From positions 1-32,074 of the forward strand of contig NZ_JAFMPZ010000100.1 in assembly GCF_017353455.1 (NCBI RefSeq): DNA of 32,074 nucleotides. Direction: 5' to 3'. Position 1 is the first letter of the stretch. Each line of letters starts with the position of its first letter. This document shows positions 22,384-30,233 of the stretch, one piece after another. This DNA is from Streptomyces laculatispora. Its GTDB lineage: Bacteria > Actinomycetota > Actinomycetes > Streptomycetales > Streptomycetaceae. A program made the position numbers and the translations under genes. The notes under the pieces were generated by a model. It searched no databases and was not told the origin of the DNA. It saw only the letters and a program-made list of their open reading frames with translations.

Positions 22384-23572
22384 CCTCGGGGGCCGGCCGC
22401 GTCACCGTGTCCCGCCACAGCCGCCCGCCCGCGATCAGCGTCGCGGCGACCAGCAGTCCGTTGCGCAGGAACATCAGGGTCACGCCCGTCGCGTCGCTCG
22501 TCACCACATGGACGAACCCGAGCGGGAACTCCAGCTGGGTGACGCCCGTCGCCGCCAGCACCAGACAGGCCGGCAGCGTCATCCGGCTCTCCCGGAAGAC
22601 CAGGCACACCGCGGCCAGACCGACCAGCCACAGCATGTACTGGGGGCTGATCACCCGGCTCGTGGTGGTGAACAGCAGCACCGCGGTGAACGCCGCGTCC
22701 GCCGGCGTACTCACACCGAACGTGCGCGCCTTCAGCCGCCACACCAGCAGCCAGCCGAACGCCACCACGCTCAGCCCCAGTGCGAGCGTGCTCACCAGCG
22801 GCACGTGCGGGCCCAGGAACTCCAGCGAGCCGTAATGCAGCTCCACCCGGCCCTGCCAGCCGAACTGCCGCGCCACATGGAAGACCAGCGCACCCAGCGA
22901 CTCGACCTCGGTGTCCCGGTCGCGCTGGAAACCGAGAAAGGCCAGCGCGCCGGGCGCCGCCAGCGCGCACAGCACCAGCAGCCCGAGCGCCGTCCCGGCC
23001 GCGGTCGTCCACGCCAGGCGCGTCCGGCGCCCGCGAGCCGTGCCGGCGAGCACCAGCGCCGGCCACACCTTCAGCAGCGCCCCGACCGCCGCCAGCGCCC
23101 CCAGCACCCGCGGATGCCGCACCCCGGCCAGCAGCGCCGCCACCGCGACGGCCGTCACCATCACGTCGTACCGGGCGTACGCGGTCGTACCGAGCAGCGG
23201 CACCCCCGCGACCCACACCCAGGCCCCGGCCGTCCGACGGGCGGTGCCCCGGCCCGCGTACAGCAGCAGACCCAGCACCAGCGCGTCGCAGAGGAACGCC
23301 AGGACGAAGAAGGCCGAGGCGTAGTCCAGGAACGGCAGCAGGGCGGGGGAGAGGATCGCGAGCGCCGCGAGCGGCGGGTACTGCCAGGTGACGTCGGACT
23401 GCGGGTAGCTGCCCGAGCGCAGCACGTCGTACCAGCCCTGGTAGATCACCGACACGTCGCTCGTCACGTCGGGGCCCGGCAGCGTGATCACCTTGATGAC
23501 GCAGAGCAGCAGGAGAGCCCTGGTGAGGGCCCACACCACGAAGGCCGGTCGTGCGCTGCTCGAACCCGTCAT
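22340..23572 (-). CDS. GT87 family polyprenyl-phosphomannose-dependent mannosyltransferase-like membrane protein
   Basis: 410 aa, ATG at 23572 with a GAGGG-type ribosome-binding site upstream. About ten hydrophobic helices; a GT-C fold is suggested by Asp39 in TSDVSVIYQGWYDVL after the first helix and by the WQYPPLAAL motif (63-71). The conserved loop SRVISPQYMLWLVGL is also GT87-like. In mycobacteria, GT87 enzymes (Rv2181, PimE) add alpha-1,2-mannose to lipomannan and PIMs on the outer face of the membrane. Proximity to the pimB homologue supports a lipoglycan role, but the sugar and acceptor cannot be read from sequence. It diverges from pimB across 101 nt. Confidence 0.82.
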   Translation of the reverse strand: MTGSSSARPAFVVWALTRALLLLCVIKVITLPGPDVTSDVSVIYQGWYDVLRSGSYPQSDVTWQYPPLAALAILSPALLPFLDYASAFFVLAFLCDALVLGLLLYAGRGTARRTAGAWVWVAGVPLLGTTAYARYDVMVTAVAVAALLAGVRHPRVLGALAAVGALLKVWPALVLAGTARGRRTRLAWTTAAGTALGLLVLCALAAPGALAFLGFQRDRDTEVESLGALVFHVARQFGWQGRVELHYGSLEFLGPHVPLVSTLALGLSVVAFGWLLVWRLKARTFGVSTPADAAFTAVLLFTTTSRVISPQYMLWLVGLAAVCLVFRESRMTLPACLVLAATGVTQLEFPLGFVHVVTSDATGVTLMFLRNGLLVAATLIAGGRLWRDTVTRPAPEVSRAGPERTPASAP

Positions 23573-23590
23573 GTCCCGCCCTCGTCCGTT

Positions 23591-23615
23591 CCACCGGTGG
23601 TACGACAGGACATGA
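23591..23615. promoter_or_regulatory. Palindromes in the GT87/pimB divergent spacer
   Basis: CCACCGGTGG (23591-23600) is a perfect 10-nt palindrome. TCATGTCC (23569-23576) and GGACATGA (23608-23615) form an 8-bp inverted repeat around it, though with a centre about 3 nt away. The left arm contains the GT87 start codon. Operator function is inferred. Confidence 0.3.
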
Positions 23616-23659
23616 TGCCCGGCGGGTCCGTGCGAGAGCCACGAGGCGGGGCCGCCCGG

Positions 23660-23665
23660 TACTGT
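23660..23665 (+). promoter_or_regulatory. Candidate -10 for leaderless expression of pimB
   Basis: TACTGT ends 8 nt before the ATG at 23674; no Shine-Dalgarno sequence precedes the start. Confidence 0.35.
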
Positions 23666-23673
23666 CGGCGGCG

Positions 23674-24813
23674 ATGGACAATACCCTGATCGTGACCAAC
23701 GACTTCCCGCCCCGCCCCGGTGGCATCCAGGCGTTCCTGCACAACATGGCGCTCCGGCTGGACCCGGACCGGATCGTTGTCTACGCCTCCACCTGGAAGC
23801 GCGGCCCCGAGGGCGCCGCGGCCACCGCCGCCTTCGACGCCGAGCAGCCCTTCACCGTGGTCCGCGACCGTACGACGATGCTGCTGCCGACCCCGCGGGT
23901 GACCCGGCGCGCCGTCCAGCTGCTGCGCACCCACGGCTGCTCGTCCGTCTGGTTCGGCGCCGCCGCCCCGCTCGGGCTGATGGCACCGGCCCTGCGCCGG
24001 GCCGGTGCCCGCCGGCTGGTCGCCACCACCCACGGGCACGAGGCCGGCTGGGCCCAGCTGCCCGCCTCCCGGCAGCTGCTGCGGCGGATCGGCGAGGGCA
24101 CGGACACCGTCACCTATCTCGGCGAGTACACCCGGTCGCGGATCGCCGCCGCGCTCACCCCGGCGGCGGAGCGCATGGTCCAGCTGCCGCCCGGCGTGGA
24201 CGAGAAGACCTTCCACCCGGAGTCCGGCGGCGATCTGGTCCGGGCCCGGCTCGGGCTCACCGACCGGCCGGTCGTCGTCTGCGTGTCCCGGCTGGTGCCC
24301 CGCAAGGGCCAGGACACCCTGATCCTCGCGATGCCCGCGATCCTGGCCGAGGTGCCCGACGCCGTCCTGCTGATCGTCGGCGGCGGACCGTACGCGGGGG
24401 AGCTGAGGAAGCTGGCCGCCGGGACCGGGGTGCTGGACTCGGTGCGGTTCACCGGACCGGTGCCCTGGGCGGAACTGCCCGCGCACTACGGGGCCGGTGA
24501 CGTCTTCGCGATGCCGTGCCGCACCCGGCGCGGCGGCCTCGACGTGGAGGGCCTCGGCATCGTCTACCTGGAGGCGTCCGCGACCGGGCTGCCGGTGGTG
24601 GCGGGCGACTCGGGCGGCGCCCCGGACGCGGTGCTCGACGGCGAGACCGGCTGGGTGGTGCGCGGCGGTTCGGCCGAGGAGGCGGCGGAGCGGATCGCCC
24701 TGCTGCTCGGCGACGCGGAGCTGCGCCGGCGCATGGGGGAGCGGGGCCGCGCCTGGGTCGAGGAGAAGTGGCGCTGGGACCTGCTGGCGGAGAGGCTCAG
24801 GGCGCTGCTCTGA
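23674..24813 (+). CDS. pimB: GDP-mannose-dependent phosphatidylinositol monomannoside mannosyltransferase (GT4)
   Basis: 379 aa, ATG at 23674. A GT-B enzyme: the N-terminal acceptor domain begins TLIVTNDFPPRPGGIQAF, and the second domain has VSRLVPRKGQDTL (the Arg and Lys contact the nucleotide diphosphate), GGGPY, and the conserved FAMPCRTRRGGLDVEGLGIV region with the EX7E glutamates, then GDSGGAPDAV. From memory this aligns along its length with mycobacterial and corynebacterial PimB (Rv2188c), which adds the second mannose to PIM1 on the cytoplasmic side. Streptomycetes make PIMs, so the assignment is reasonable. As in mycobacteria, fadD15 is next to it. Confidence 0.85.
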   Translation: MDNTLIVTNDFPPRPGGIQAFLHNMALRLDPDRIVVYASTWKRGPEGAAATAAFDAEQPFTVVRDRTTMLLPTPRVTRRAVQLLRTHGCSSVWFGAAAPLGLMAPALRRAGARRLVATTHGHEAGWAQLPASRQLLRRIGEGTDTVTYLGEYTRSRIAAALTPAAERMVQLPPGVDEKTFHPESGGDLVRARLGLTDRPVVVCVSRLVPRKGQDTLILAMPAILAEVPDAVLLIVGGGPYAGELRKLAAGTGVLDSVRFTGPVPWAELPAHYGAGDVFAMPCRTRRGGLDVEGLGIVYLEASATGLPVVAGDSGGAPDAVLDGETGWVVRGGSAEEAAERIALLLGDAELRRRMGERGRAWVEEKWRWDLLAERLRALL

Positions 24814-24854
24814 GCGGGCGTCGGGCCGCCCGGCGGCCTCCGGGCCCGTGCACA

Positions 24855-24897
24855 CGGAAGGGGCCGCCCGCACGAGATGCGCGGGCGGCCCCTTCCG
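24855..24897. terminator. Bidirectional terminator between pimB and fadD15
   Basis: A perfect 17-bp stem (24855-24871 with 24881-24897; arms CGGAAGGGGCCGCCCGC and its complement) with a 9-nt loop. It lies 42 nt after the pimB stop and 13 nt from the end of the convergent gene. Confidence 0.88.
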
Positions 24898-24909
24898 ATG
24901 GTGCCCCGG

Positions 24910-26706
24910 TCAGGAGCGGTAGATCGACTCGACCTCGTCCGCGAAGTCCTTCGCCACCACGTTCCGCTTCAGCTTCAGCGACGGCGTGATGTGGCCCGCC
25001 TCCTCGGTGAACTGGGCGGCCAGGATGCGGAACCTGCGTACGGACTCGGCCTTGGACACCGCGGCGTTGCCGTCGTCGACCGCCCGCTGCACCTCGGCCA
25101 GTAGCTCCGGGTCCTCGCGCAGCGACAGGGCGGTGGAGCCGACCGGCTTGGCGTGCTCCTCGGCCCAGCGGCCCAGGAACTCCTCGTCCAGCGTCAGCAG
25201 CGCGCCCACGAACGGGCGTCCGTCGCCGACCACCATGCACTCCGCCACCAGGGCGTGCCCGCGGATGCGGTCCTCGATGACGGCGGGAGCGACGTTCTTG
25301 CCGCCAGCCGTGACGATGATCTCCTTCTTGCGGCCGGTGATCGCGAGATAGCCGTCCTCGTCGAGGGTGCCGATGTCGCCGGTGTGGAACCAGCCGTCGG
25401 CCAGCGCCTCGGCCGTGGCCACCTCGTTGTTCCAGTACCCGGAGAACAGGTGCTCGCCGTGCAGCAGCACCTCGCCGTCGTCGGCGATCCGCACGACCGA
25501 GCCGGGCAGCGGCTGGCCGACCGTGCCGATCTTCTGGCGGTCCCACGGGTTGAACGCGGTGGCCGCGCACGTCTCGGTCAGGCCGTAGCCCTCCAGGACG
25601 GTGAAGCCGATCCCGCGGTAGAAGTGCCCGAGCCGCTCGCCGAGGGGCGCACCGCCGGAGATCGCGTACTCGCCGCGTCCGCCGAGCACGGCCCGCAGCT
25701 TGCTGTAGACGAGCCGGTCGAACACCTTGTGCGTGAACCGCAGGCCCACGGACGGACCCTGCGGTGTGCCCAGCGCGCGGCTGTAGGCGATCGCCGTGTT
25801 CGCGGCCTTGTCGAAGATCTTGCCCTTGCCGTCGGCCTGGGCCTTGGCGCGCGCCGAGTTGTAGACCTTCTCGAAGACCCGCGGCACCCCGAGGATCAGG
25901 GTCGGCCGGAACGCGGCCAGTTCATCGGTGAGGTTCTTGATGTCCGGTACACAGCCGAGCTTGATCGGGGCCATCACGGAGGCGACCTCGACCAGCCGTC
26001 CGAAGACGTGCGCGGCCGGCAGGAAGAGCAGGACGGAGCACTCGCCGGTACGGAAGAGGGGCTTGAGCCGTTCCACCACGTTGCCGCACTCCGCGAAGAA
26101 GCTGCGGTGCGTGAGCACACAGCCCTTGGGGCGTCCGGTGGTGCCCGAGGTGTAGACGATGGTGGCCGGGTCGTCGGCCTTGGCGCTCCTGCTGCGCAGA
26201 TCCACGGTCTCCTCGGAGACCTCCGTGCCCGCGGCGGTGAGCGTGCCGACCGCGCCCTTGTCGATCTGCCACACATGGCGCAGCTCCGGCAGCCGGTCGC
26301 GCACGGAGGCCACGGCCTCGGTGTGCGCGTCGCTCTCCACCAGGACCGCGACGGCGCCCGAGTCGCCGAGGATCCACTGGACCTGCTCGGCCGAACTGGT
26401 CTCGTACACCGGCACGGTGACGGCGCCCGCGCTCCAGATCGCGAAGTCCAGCTGCACCCACTCGTAGCGGGTGCGGGACATCAGGGCGACCCGGTCGCCG
26501 GGTTCGACACCGGCGGCGATCAGCCCCTTGGCGGCGGCTCTGACCTCGGTCAGGAACTGCGTGGCGGTGACGTCGGTCCAGACGCCCGCCACTTTGCGGC
26601 TCATCACCGCGACATCGGGATGCTGAGCGGCATTGCGGCGGATGAGATCCGTCAGGTTGCCGTCCGAGGGGACCTCGTACAGGGCCGGAAGGCTGAACTC
26701 GCGCAA
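24910..26706 (-). CDS. fadD15: Long-chain fatty-acid-CoA ligase (FadD15-like)
   Basis: 598 aa. TTG at 26704-26706 is the likely start because GAGGAG (26715-26720) sits 8 nt upstream and the protein then begins MREFSLPALYEV. Adenylate-forming motifs: P-loop YTSGTTGRPKG (185-195), EGYGLTET (372-379), Asp444 in HTGD, Arg459 in GRKKEIIVTAGGKN, and the C-terminal Lys in SLKLKRN (about 578-580). It activates long-chain fatty acids to acyl-AMP then acyl-CoA at the inner membrane face. Length and adjacency to pimB match Rv2187 (fadD15). It may feed acyl groups to phospholipid or PIM acylation, or simply to beta-oxidation. Confidence 0.9.
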   Translation of the reverse strand: MREFSLPALYEVPSDGNLTDLIRRNAAQHPDVAVMSRKVAGVWTDVTATQFLTEVRAAAKGLIAAGVEPGDRVALMSRTRYEWVQLDFAIWSAGAVTVPVYETSSAEQVQWILGDSGAVAVLVESDAHTEAVASVRDRLPELRHVWQIDKGAVGTLTAAGTEVSEETVDLRSRSAKADDPATIVYTSGTTGRPKGCVLTHRSFFAECGNVVERLKPLFRTGECSVLLFLPAAHVFGRLVEVASVMAPIKLGCVPDIKNLTDELAAFRPTLILGVPRVFEKVYNSARAKAQADGKGKIFDKAANTAIAYSRALGTPQGPSVGLRFTHKVFDRLVYSKLRAVLGGRGEYAISGGAPLGERLGHFYRGIGFTVLEGYGLTETCAATAFNPWDRQKIGTVGQPLPGSVVRIADDGEVLLHGEHLFSGYWNNEVATAEALADGWFHTGDIGTLDEDGYLAITGRKKEIIVTAGGKNVAPAVIEDRIRGHALVAECMVVGDGRPFVGALLTLDEEFLGRWAEEHAKPVGSTALSLREDPELLAEVQRAVDDGNAAVSKAESVRRFRILAAQFTEEAGHITPSLKLKRNVVAKDFADEVESIYRS

Positions 26707-26972
26707 GACTGCTGCTCCTCATCGGGCTCCGGTGCCACGGCTCTGTGTGACGCACCGGCTGCGGTCCAAGATGGCGGGTGCTCAGTGGGGTGAGCACGAC
26801 TGGACTGCCCGGACGTTACCCACCAGTACTCGGTTCCGGATAGGGGGTTCCGGCCAGATGTCTTACGCGTCACACATAGAGGCGGGCCTTTCGCGCACAG
26901 TAGTGCACCCCGGCCGGGCCCTGGAAGTAACCGCAGGTCCGGTGGCCTCTACCCAGGCGGACGCCGGAGTCC

Positions 26973-26978
26973 TAGGGT
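26973..26978 (+). promoter_or_regulatory. Candidate -10 for leaderless expression of the phosphoesterase gene
   Basis: TAGGGT ends 7 nt before the ATG at 26986. This supports ATG 26986 over the in-frame GTG at 26977, which overlaps the -10 itself. Confidence 0.4.
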
Positions 26979-26985
26979 GATCGTC

Positions 26986-27792
26986 ATGGGAGCCGGACCG
27001 AACAGCCGGGGGGCCGCCGCCGAGCGGCGCACCCGAATTCACGTGGTCAGCGACGTGCACGGGAACACCGAGGCGCTGGCCCGCGCGGGGGACGGTGCCG
27101 ACGCCCTCGTCTGCCTGGGCGACCTGGTGCTCTTCCTCGACTACGCCGATCACTCGCGCGGCATCTTCCCGGAACTCTTCGGGGTGGAGAGCGCCGACCG
27201 GATCGTCGCCCTGCGCACCGAACGCCGTTTCGAGGAGGCCCGGGACTTCGGCCGGGGCCTGTGGTCGGGCGTGGACCGCGACGCCGCGATCGTCTCGGCG
27301 GTGCGCAAGCAGTACGCCGAGATGTTCGCCGCGCTGCCCGCCCCGACGTACGCCACCTACGGCAACGTCGACATCCCCGGCCTGTGGCCCGAGTACGCCG
27401 GCCCCGGAACCACCGTCCTGGACGGCGAACACGTCGAGATCGGCGGCCGCGTCTTCGGGTTCGTCGGCGGTGGCCTGCGGACCCCGATGCGCACCCCGTA
27501 CGAGATCAGCGACGAGGAGTACGCCGCCAAGATCGAGGCGGTCGGCGAGGTCGACGTGCTCTGCACGCACATCCCGCCCGACGTCCCGGAGCTGACGTAC
27601 GACACCGTGGCGCGCCGTTTCGAACGCGGCAGCCGGGCCCTGCTCGACGCCATCCGCCGGACCCGGCCCCGGTACTCCGTGTTCGGCCATGTCCACCAGC
27701 CCCTGGTCCGCCGGATGCGGATCGGCGCCACCGAGTGCGTGAACGTCGGCCACTTCGCCTCGACCGGCAGGCCGTGGGCGCTTGAGTGGTGA
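26986..27792 (+). CDS. Calcineurin-type metallophosphoesterase
   Basis: 268 aa from ATG 26986. All dimetal-site motifs are visible in order: SDVHGN with Asp23 and His25, GDLV with Asp46, YGNVD with Asn127, CTHIPPD with His195, and FGHVHQP with His235 and His237. These bind two metal ions and hydrolyse phosphoesters. The GDxHGx-type start and GHxH end place it among small cytosolic phosphodiesterases or nucleotidases, but the substrate is open. No membrane segment is seen. It is divergent from fadD15 with a 279-nt spacer. The SRPBCC gene follows after 122 nt. Confidence 0.87.
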   Translation: MGAGPNSRGAAAERRTRIHVVSDVHGNTEALARAGDGADALVCLGDLVLFLDYADHSRGIFPELFGVESADRIVALRTERRFEEARDFGRGLWSGVDRDAAIVSAVRKQYAEMFAALPAPTYATYGNVDIPGLWPEYAGPGTTVLDGEHVEIGGRVFGFVGGGLRTPMRTPYEISDEEYAAKIEAVGEVDVLCTHIPPDVPELTYDTVARRFERGSRALLDAIRRTRPRYSVFGHVHQPLVRRMRIGATECVNVGHFASTGRPWALEW

Positions 27793-27914
27793 CCGGGCCC
27801 GGCCGCACCGGGCGTCCCGGCAGGCCCTGGGCCGAGGCACGGCGCACACGCGATAGCCTTCTGGCGGCAGGCCTCTGCCGACCGACCGGTACACCGCACT
27901 GGAGGGCCACAGCG

Positions 27915-28364
27915 ATGGCTGAACACACCAGCTCGAGCATCACCATCGAGGCGGCACCGGCCGACGTCATGGGCGTGATCGCCGACTTCGACCGCTATCC
28001 GGAATGGACCGGCGAGGTCAAGGAGGCCGAGGTGCTCGCCTCCGACGACCGCGGCCGCGCCGAGAAGGTCCGCCTGGTCCTCGACGCCGGGGCGATCAAG
28101 GACGACCACACCCTCGCGTACACCTGGATCGGCGACTACGAGGTCAGCTGGACCCTGGTCAAGTCCCAGATGCTGCGCGCCATCGACGGCTCCTACGCAC
28201 TGGCTCCGCTCGGCGACGGCGACCGCACCGAGGTCACCTACCGGCTGACCGTCGACGTCAAGATCCCGATGCTCGGAATGATCAAGCGCAAGGCGGAGAA
28301 GGTCATCATCGACCGCGCCCTGGCCGGCCTGAAGAAGCGCGTCGAGTCCGTCCCGAAGGCCTGA
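27915..28364 (+). CDS. SRPBCC (START/polyketide cyclase-like) family protein
   Basis: 149 aa; ATG at 27915 with GGAGGG (27901-27906) 8 nt upstream. The pattern SSITIEAAPADVMGVIADFDRYPEWTGEVKE and the C-terminal helix (IIDRALAGLKKRVES) define a helix-grip fold that encloses a hydrophobic ligand. From memory it resembles mycobacterial Rv2185c, including its place beside an ArsA-like gene. Lipid or hydrophobic-cofactor binding is the general expectation. A candidate -10 (TAGCCT, 27854-27859) precedes it. It is only 4 nt from the ArsA-like gene, so the two are surely cotranscribed and may work together. Confidence 0.88.
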   Translation: MAEHTSSSITIEAAPADVMGVIADFDRYPEWTGEVKEAEVLASDDRGRAEKVRLVLDAGAIKDDHTLAYTWIGDYEVSWTLVKSQMLRAIDGSYALAPLGDGDRTEVTYRLTVDVKIPMLGMIKRKAEKVIIDRALAGLKKRVESVPKA

Positions 28365-28368
28365 CCGG

Positions 28369-29607
28369 GTGCGTACGGTCCTGGTCACCGGTCCCGGCGG
28401 CGCCGGCCGTACCACCGTCGCGGCGGCGACCGCGCTGGCCGGCTCCCGCGGCGGCGCCCGCACCCTGCTGATCTCGGCGGACGCCATACCCGGCTTCCCC
28501 TCGGCCACCGAGCCCGCACAGGTCACCGACACCCTGTGGTCCGTCCGGACCGACTCCGCGGAGCACTTCCGCGGCGAACTCCTCGCCCTCCAGGACCAGC
28601 TGTCCGGTGTGCTCGGCCTGCTCGGCGGCAACCAGCTGGACGGTGAGGAGCTCACCGAACTCCCCGGCAGCGACCAGCTCGCCCTCCTGCACAGCCTCCG
28701 CCGCGCCGCTCGGGGCGACTGGTCCCGCGACGGCTACGACCTCCTCGTCGTCGACCTGCCGCCGCTGCGCGAAGCCCTCGCCGTGCTGGCCCTGCCCGAA
28801 CAGCTGCGCCGCTATCTGCGCCGGCTGCTGCCCCAGGAGCGCCAGGCCGCACGCGCCCTGCGCCCGATGCTCGCCCAGCTGGCCGGGGTGCCCATGCCCG
28901 CCCAGTGGCTGTACGAGGCGGCAGCCCGGCGCGACGCCGAACTGGCCGCCGTCCAGGCACTCATCGAGGACCGGGCCACCACACTCCGGCTGGTCGCCGA
29001 ACCGGGCCCGGCCGCCGAGGACGCGCTGCGCACCGCCCGGACCGGGCTCGCCCTGCAGGGACTGCGCGTCGATGCGCTGGTGGCCAACCGGGTGCTGCCC
29101 CGGCACTCCGCGGACCCCTGGTTCGCGGCGCTCGCCGCACAGCAGGAGAAGTGCCTCGACCACTGGCGCGAGGAGTGGGCCGCCGAAGCCCCGCCGGTGG
29201 AGGTGCCGCACCTGGGCCGTGACCCGCAGGGCCCCGACGACCTCACCGCTCTCACCAGCACCTCCGGTCCCACCGGCACCGATGACACGCTCGGCGTGCC
29301 CATGGACGGCCGGGCCCCGGGCCGTGCCGAGGATCCCTGGTGGATCGAGGAATCCGGCGCGCCGGACGGGGCCGTCGGACCGGACGGAATACTGGTCTGG
29401 TGCCTGCGGCTGCCCGGAGCGGTCAAGAAGGACCTCCAGCTGGTCCGCCGCGGCAGCGAACTCCTGCTCACCGTCGGCCCGTTCCACCGCATCGTGCCCC
29501 TGGAGTCCGCGCTGCGCCGCTGCACCGTCTCCGGCGCCGCGCTCACGGACGGGGTGCTGCGCGTCCGGTTCACGCCCGACCCGGACCTGTGGCCCAGGAC
29601 GAGCTGA
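28369..29607 (+). CDS. ArsA/GET3-like protein with altered P-loop and C-terminal HSP20-like domain
   Basis: 412 aa, GTG at 28369, 4 nt after the SRPBCC stop. The N-terminus has the shape of an ArsA deviant Walker A, but reads GPGGAGRTT (8-16): both lysines expected in GKGGxGKTT are gone (Pro9 and Arg14). Walker B-like YDLLVVDLPP (123-132) remains, while the ArsA switch after it (D-T-A-P-T-G-H) is not recognisable. LVANRVLP (238-244) matches the family. Residues about 340-405 form an ArsA_HSP20-type beta domain (LVWCLRLPGAVKKDLQLVRR and onward). Arsenite transport is not supported: no arsenic genes or Cys triad are seen. A non-hydrolysing scaffold or tail-anchor-binding protein is possible. 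Confidence 0.8.
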   Translation: MRTVLVTGPGGAGRTTVAAATALAGSRGGARTLLISADAIPGFPSATEPAQVTDTLWSVRTDSAEHFRGELLALQDQLSGVLGLLGGNQLDGEELTELPGSDQLALLHSLRRAARGDWSRDGYDLLVVDLPPLREALAVLALPEQLRRYLRRLLPQERQAARALRPMLAQLAGVPMPAQWLYEAAARRDAELAAVQALIEDRATTLRLVAEPGPAAEDALRTARTGLALQGLRVDALVANRVLPRHSADPWFAALAAQQEKCLDHWREEWAAEAPPVEVPHLGRDPQGPDDLTALTSTSGPTGTDDTLGVPMDGRAPGRAEDPWWIEESGAPDGAVGPDGILVWCLRLPGAVKKDLQLVRRGSELLLTVGPFHRIVPLESALRRCTVSGAALTDGVLRVRFTPDPDLWPRTS

Positions 29608-29701
29608 ACGGCTCACGGCCTGCCCTGTCACCGTTCGGGTACCGTCGTAGGTACGGGTCCCGTCTGCCGGGCCGCCGGCCATCACGTCGCAGGAGTCCGC
29701 C

Positions 29702-30160
29702 ATGAGCGAAGCCACCGATCGTCCCGTCGACGACGACGCGTGGGCGCAGGCCTGCGCCGAGGACCTCGCCGCCGAGAAGGCCCGCCGCCGTGCCGAGTAC
29801 GGACCGCCGCCCGGCTCCGCGGCCGAGGAGCTGCGCAAGCTGATCGACGCGGTGGCCGACAAGGTCTCCTCCCTCCAGTCGCCGCTGTTCGGCATGGCGG
29901 CGCAGGGCGCGGTGCAGCAGGTCATCAAGCAGGCGAAGTCCGCGGTCGAACCCGTCATCGAACGCAATCCAGACGTTTTCGACCACATCGCCGCGGCCGG
30001 CGGCGAACTGCTCGCCGCCTACCGCTCCGCCGTCGAGGGTCAGGAACGCCGCTGGACCCAGGGTGCGGGCGACCCCGCGGGCACCGAAAAGAAGGCGGAC
30101 GACGCCACCGACCCCCGCGACGAGGGGCCCGGCACCGGCGAGCAGATCGACCTGGACTGA
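29702..30160 (+). CDS. DUF5304-type protein upstream of glucokinase
   Basis: 152 aa; ATG at 29702 with AGGAG (29691-29695) 6 nt upstream. Soluble, highly charged; an amphipathic helical middle (about 40-110, EELRKLIDAVADKVSS and QQVIKQAKSAVEPVIER) and a disordered acidic C-terminal tail. Size, composition and position match S. coelicolor SCO2127, the gene directly 5' of glkA, reported to influence glucose uptake and carbon catabolite repression. Whether that applies here is inference. A candidate -10 (TACCGT, 29640-29645) precedes it. The gap to glkA is 73 nt. Confidence 0.8.
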   Translation: MSEATDRPVDDDAWAQACAEDLAAEKARRRAEYGPPPGSAAEELRKLIDAVADKVSSLQSPLFGMAAQGAVQQVIKQAKSAVEPVIERNPDVFDHIAAAGGELLAAYRSAVEGQERRWTQGAGDPAGTEKKADDATDPRDEGPGTGEQIDLD

Positions 30161-30192
30161 CCGGCGCCGACGGGGCGGGGCCCGGCCTCGGG

Positions 30193-30212
30193 TACGGTTG
30201 CCCCAGCGGGGC
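30193..30212 (+). promoter_or_regulatory. Candidate glkA promoter and leader hairpin
   Basis: TACGGT (30193-30198) is a plausible -10. GCCCC-AGC-GGGGC (30200-30212) forms a 5-bp hairpin at the expected transcription start. It could be a leader element, or a weak stop for transcripts coming from the upstream gene. Confidence 0.3.
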
Positions 30213-30233
30213 TCGACCGAAACTGAGGGATTC

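Noticed and set aside
22254..23747. Second long minus frame over the GT87 gene
   Set aside because: Arg/Gly/Ala-rich without membrane pattern; the frame at 22340-23572 gives a clear polytopic GT87-like protein.
25153..26793. 546-codon plus-strand open frame opposite fadD15
   Set aside because: Antisense shadow; fadD15 on the other strand has every adenylation motif.
28369..29607. Arsenite efflux ATPase
   Set aside because: P-loop lysines and arsenite-binding Cys set are missing, and no other ars gene is nearby.
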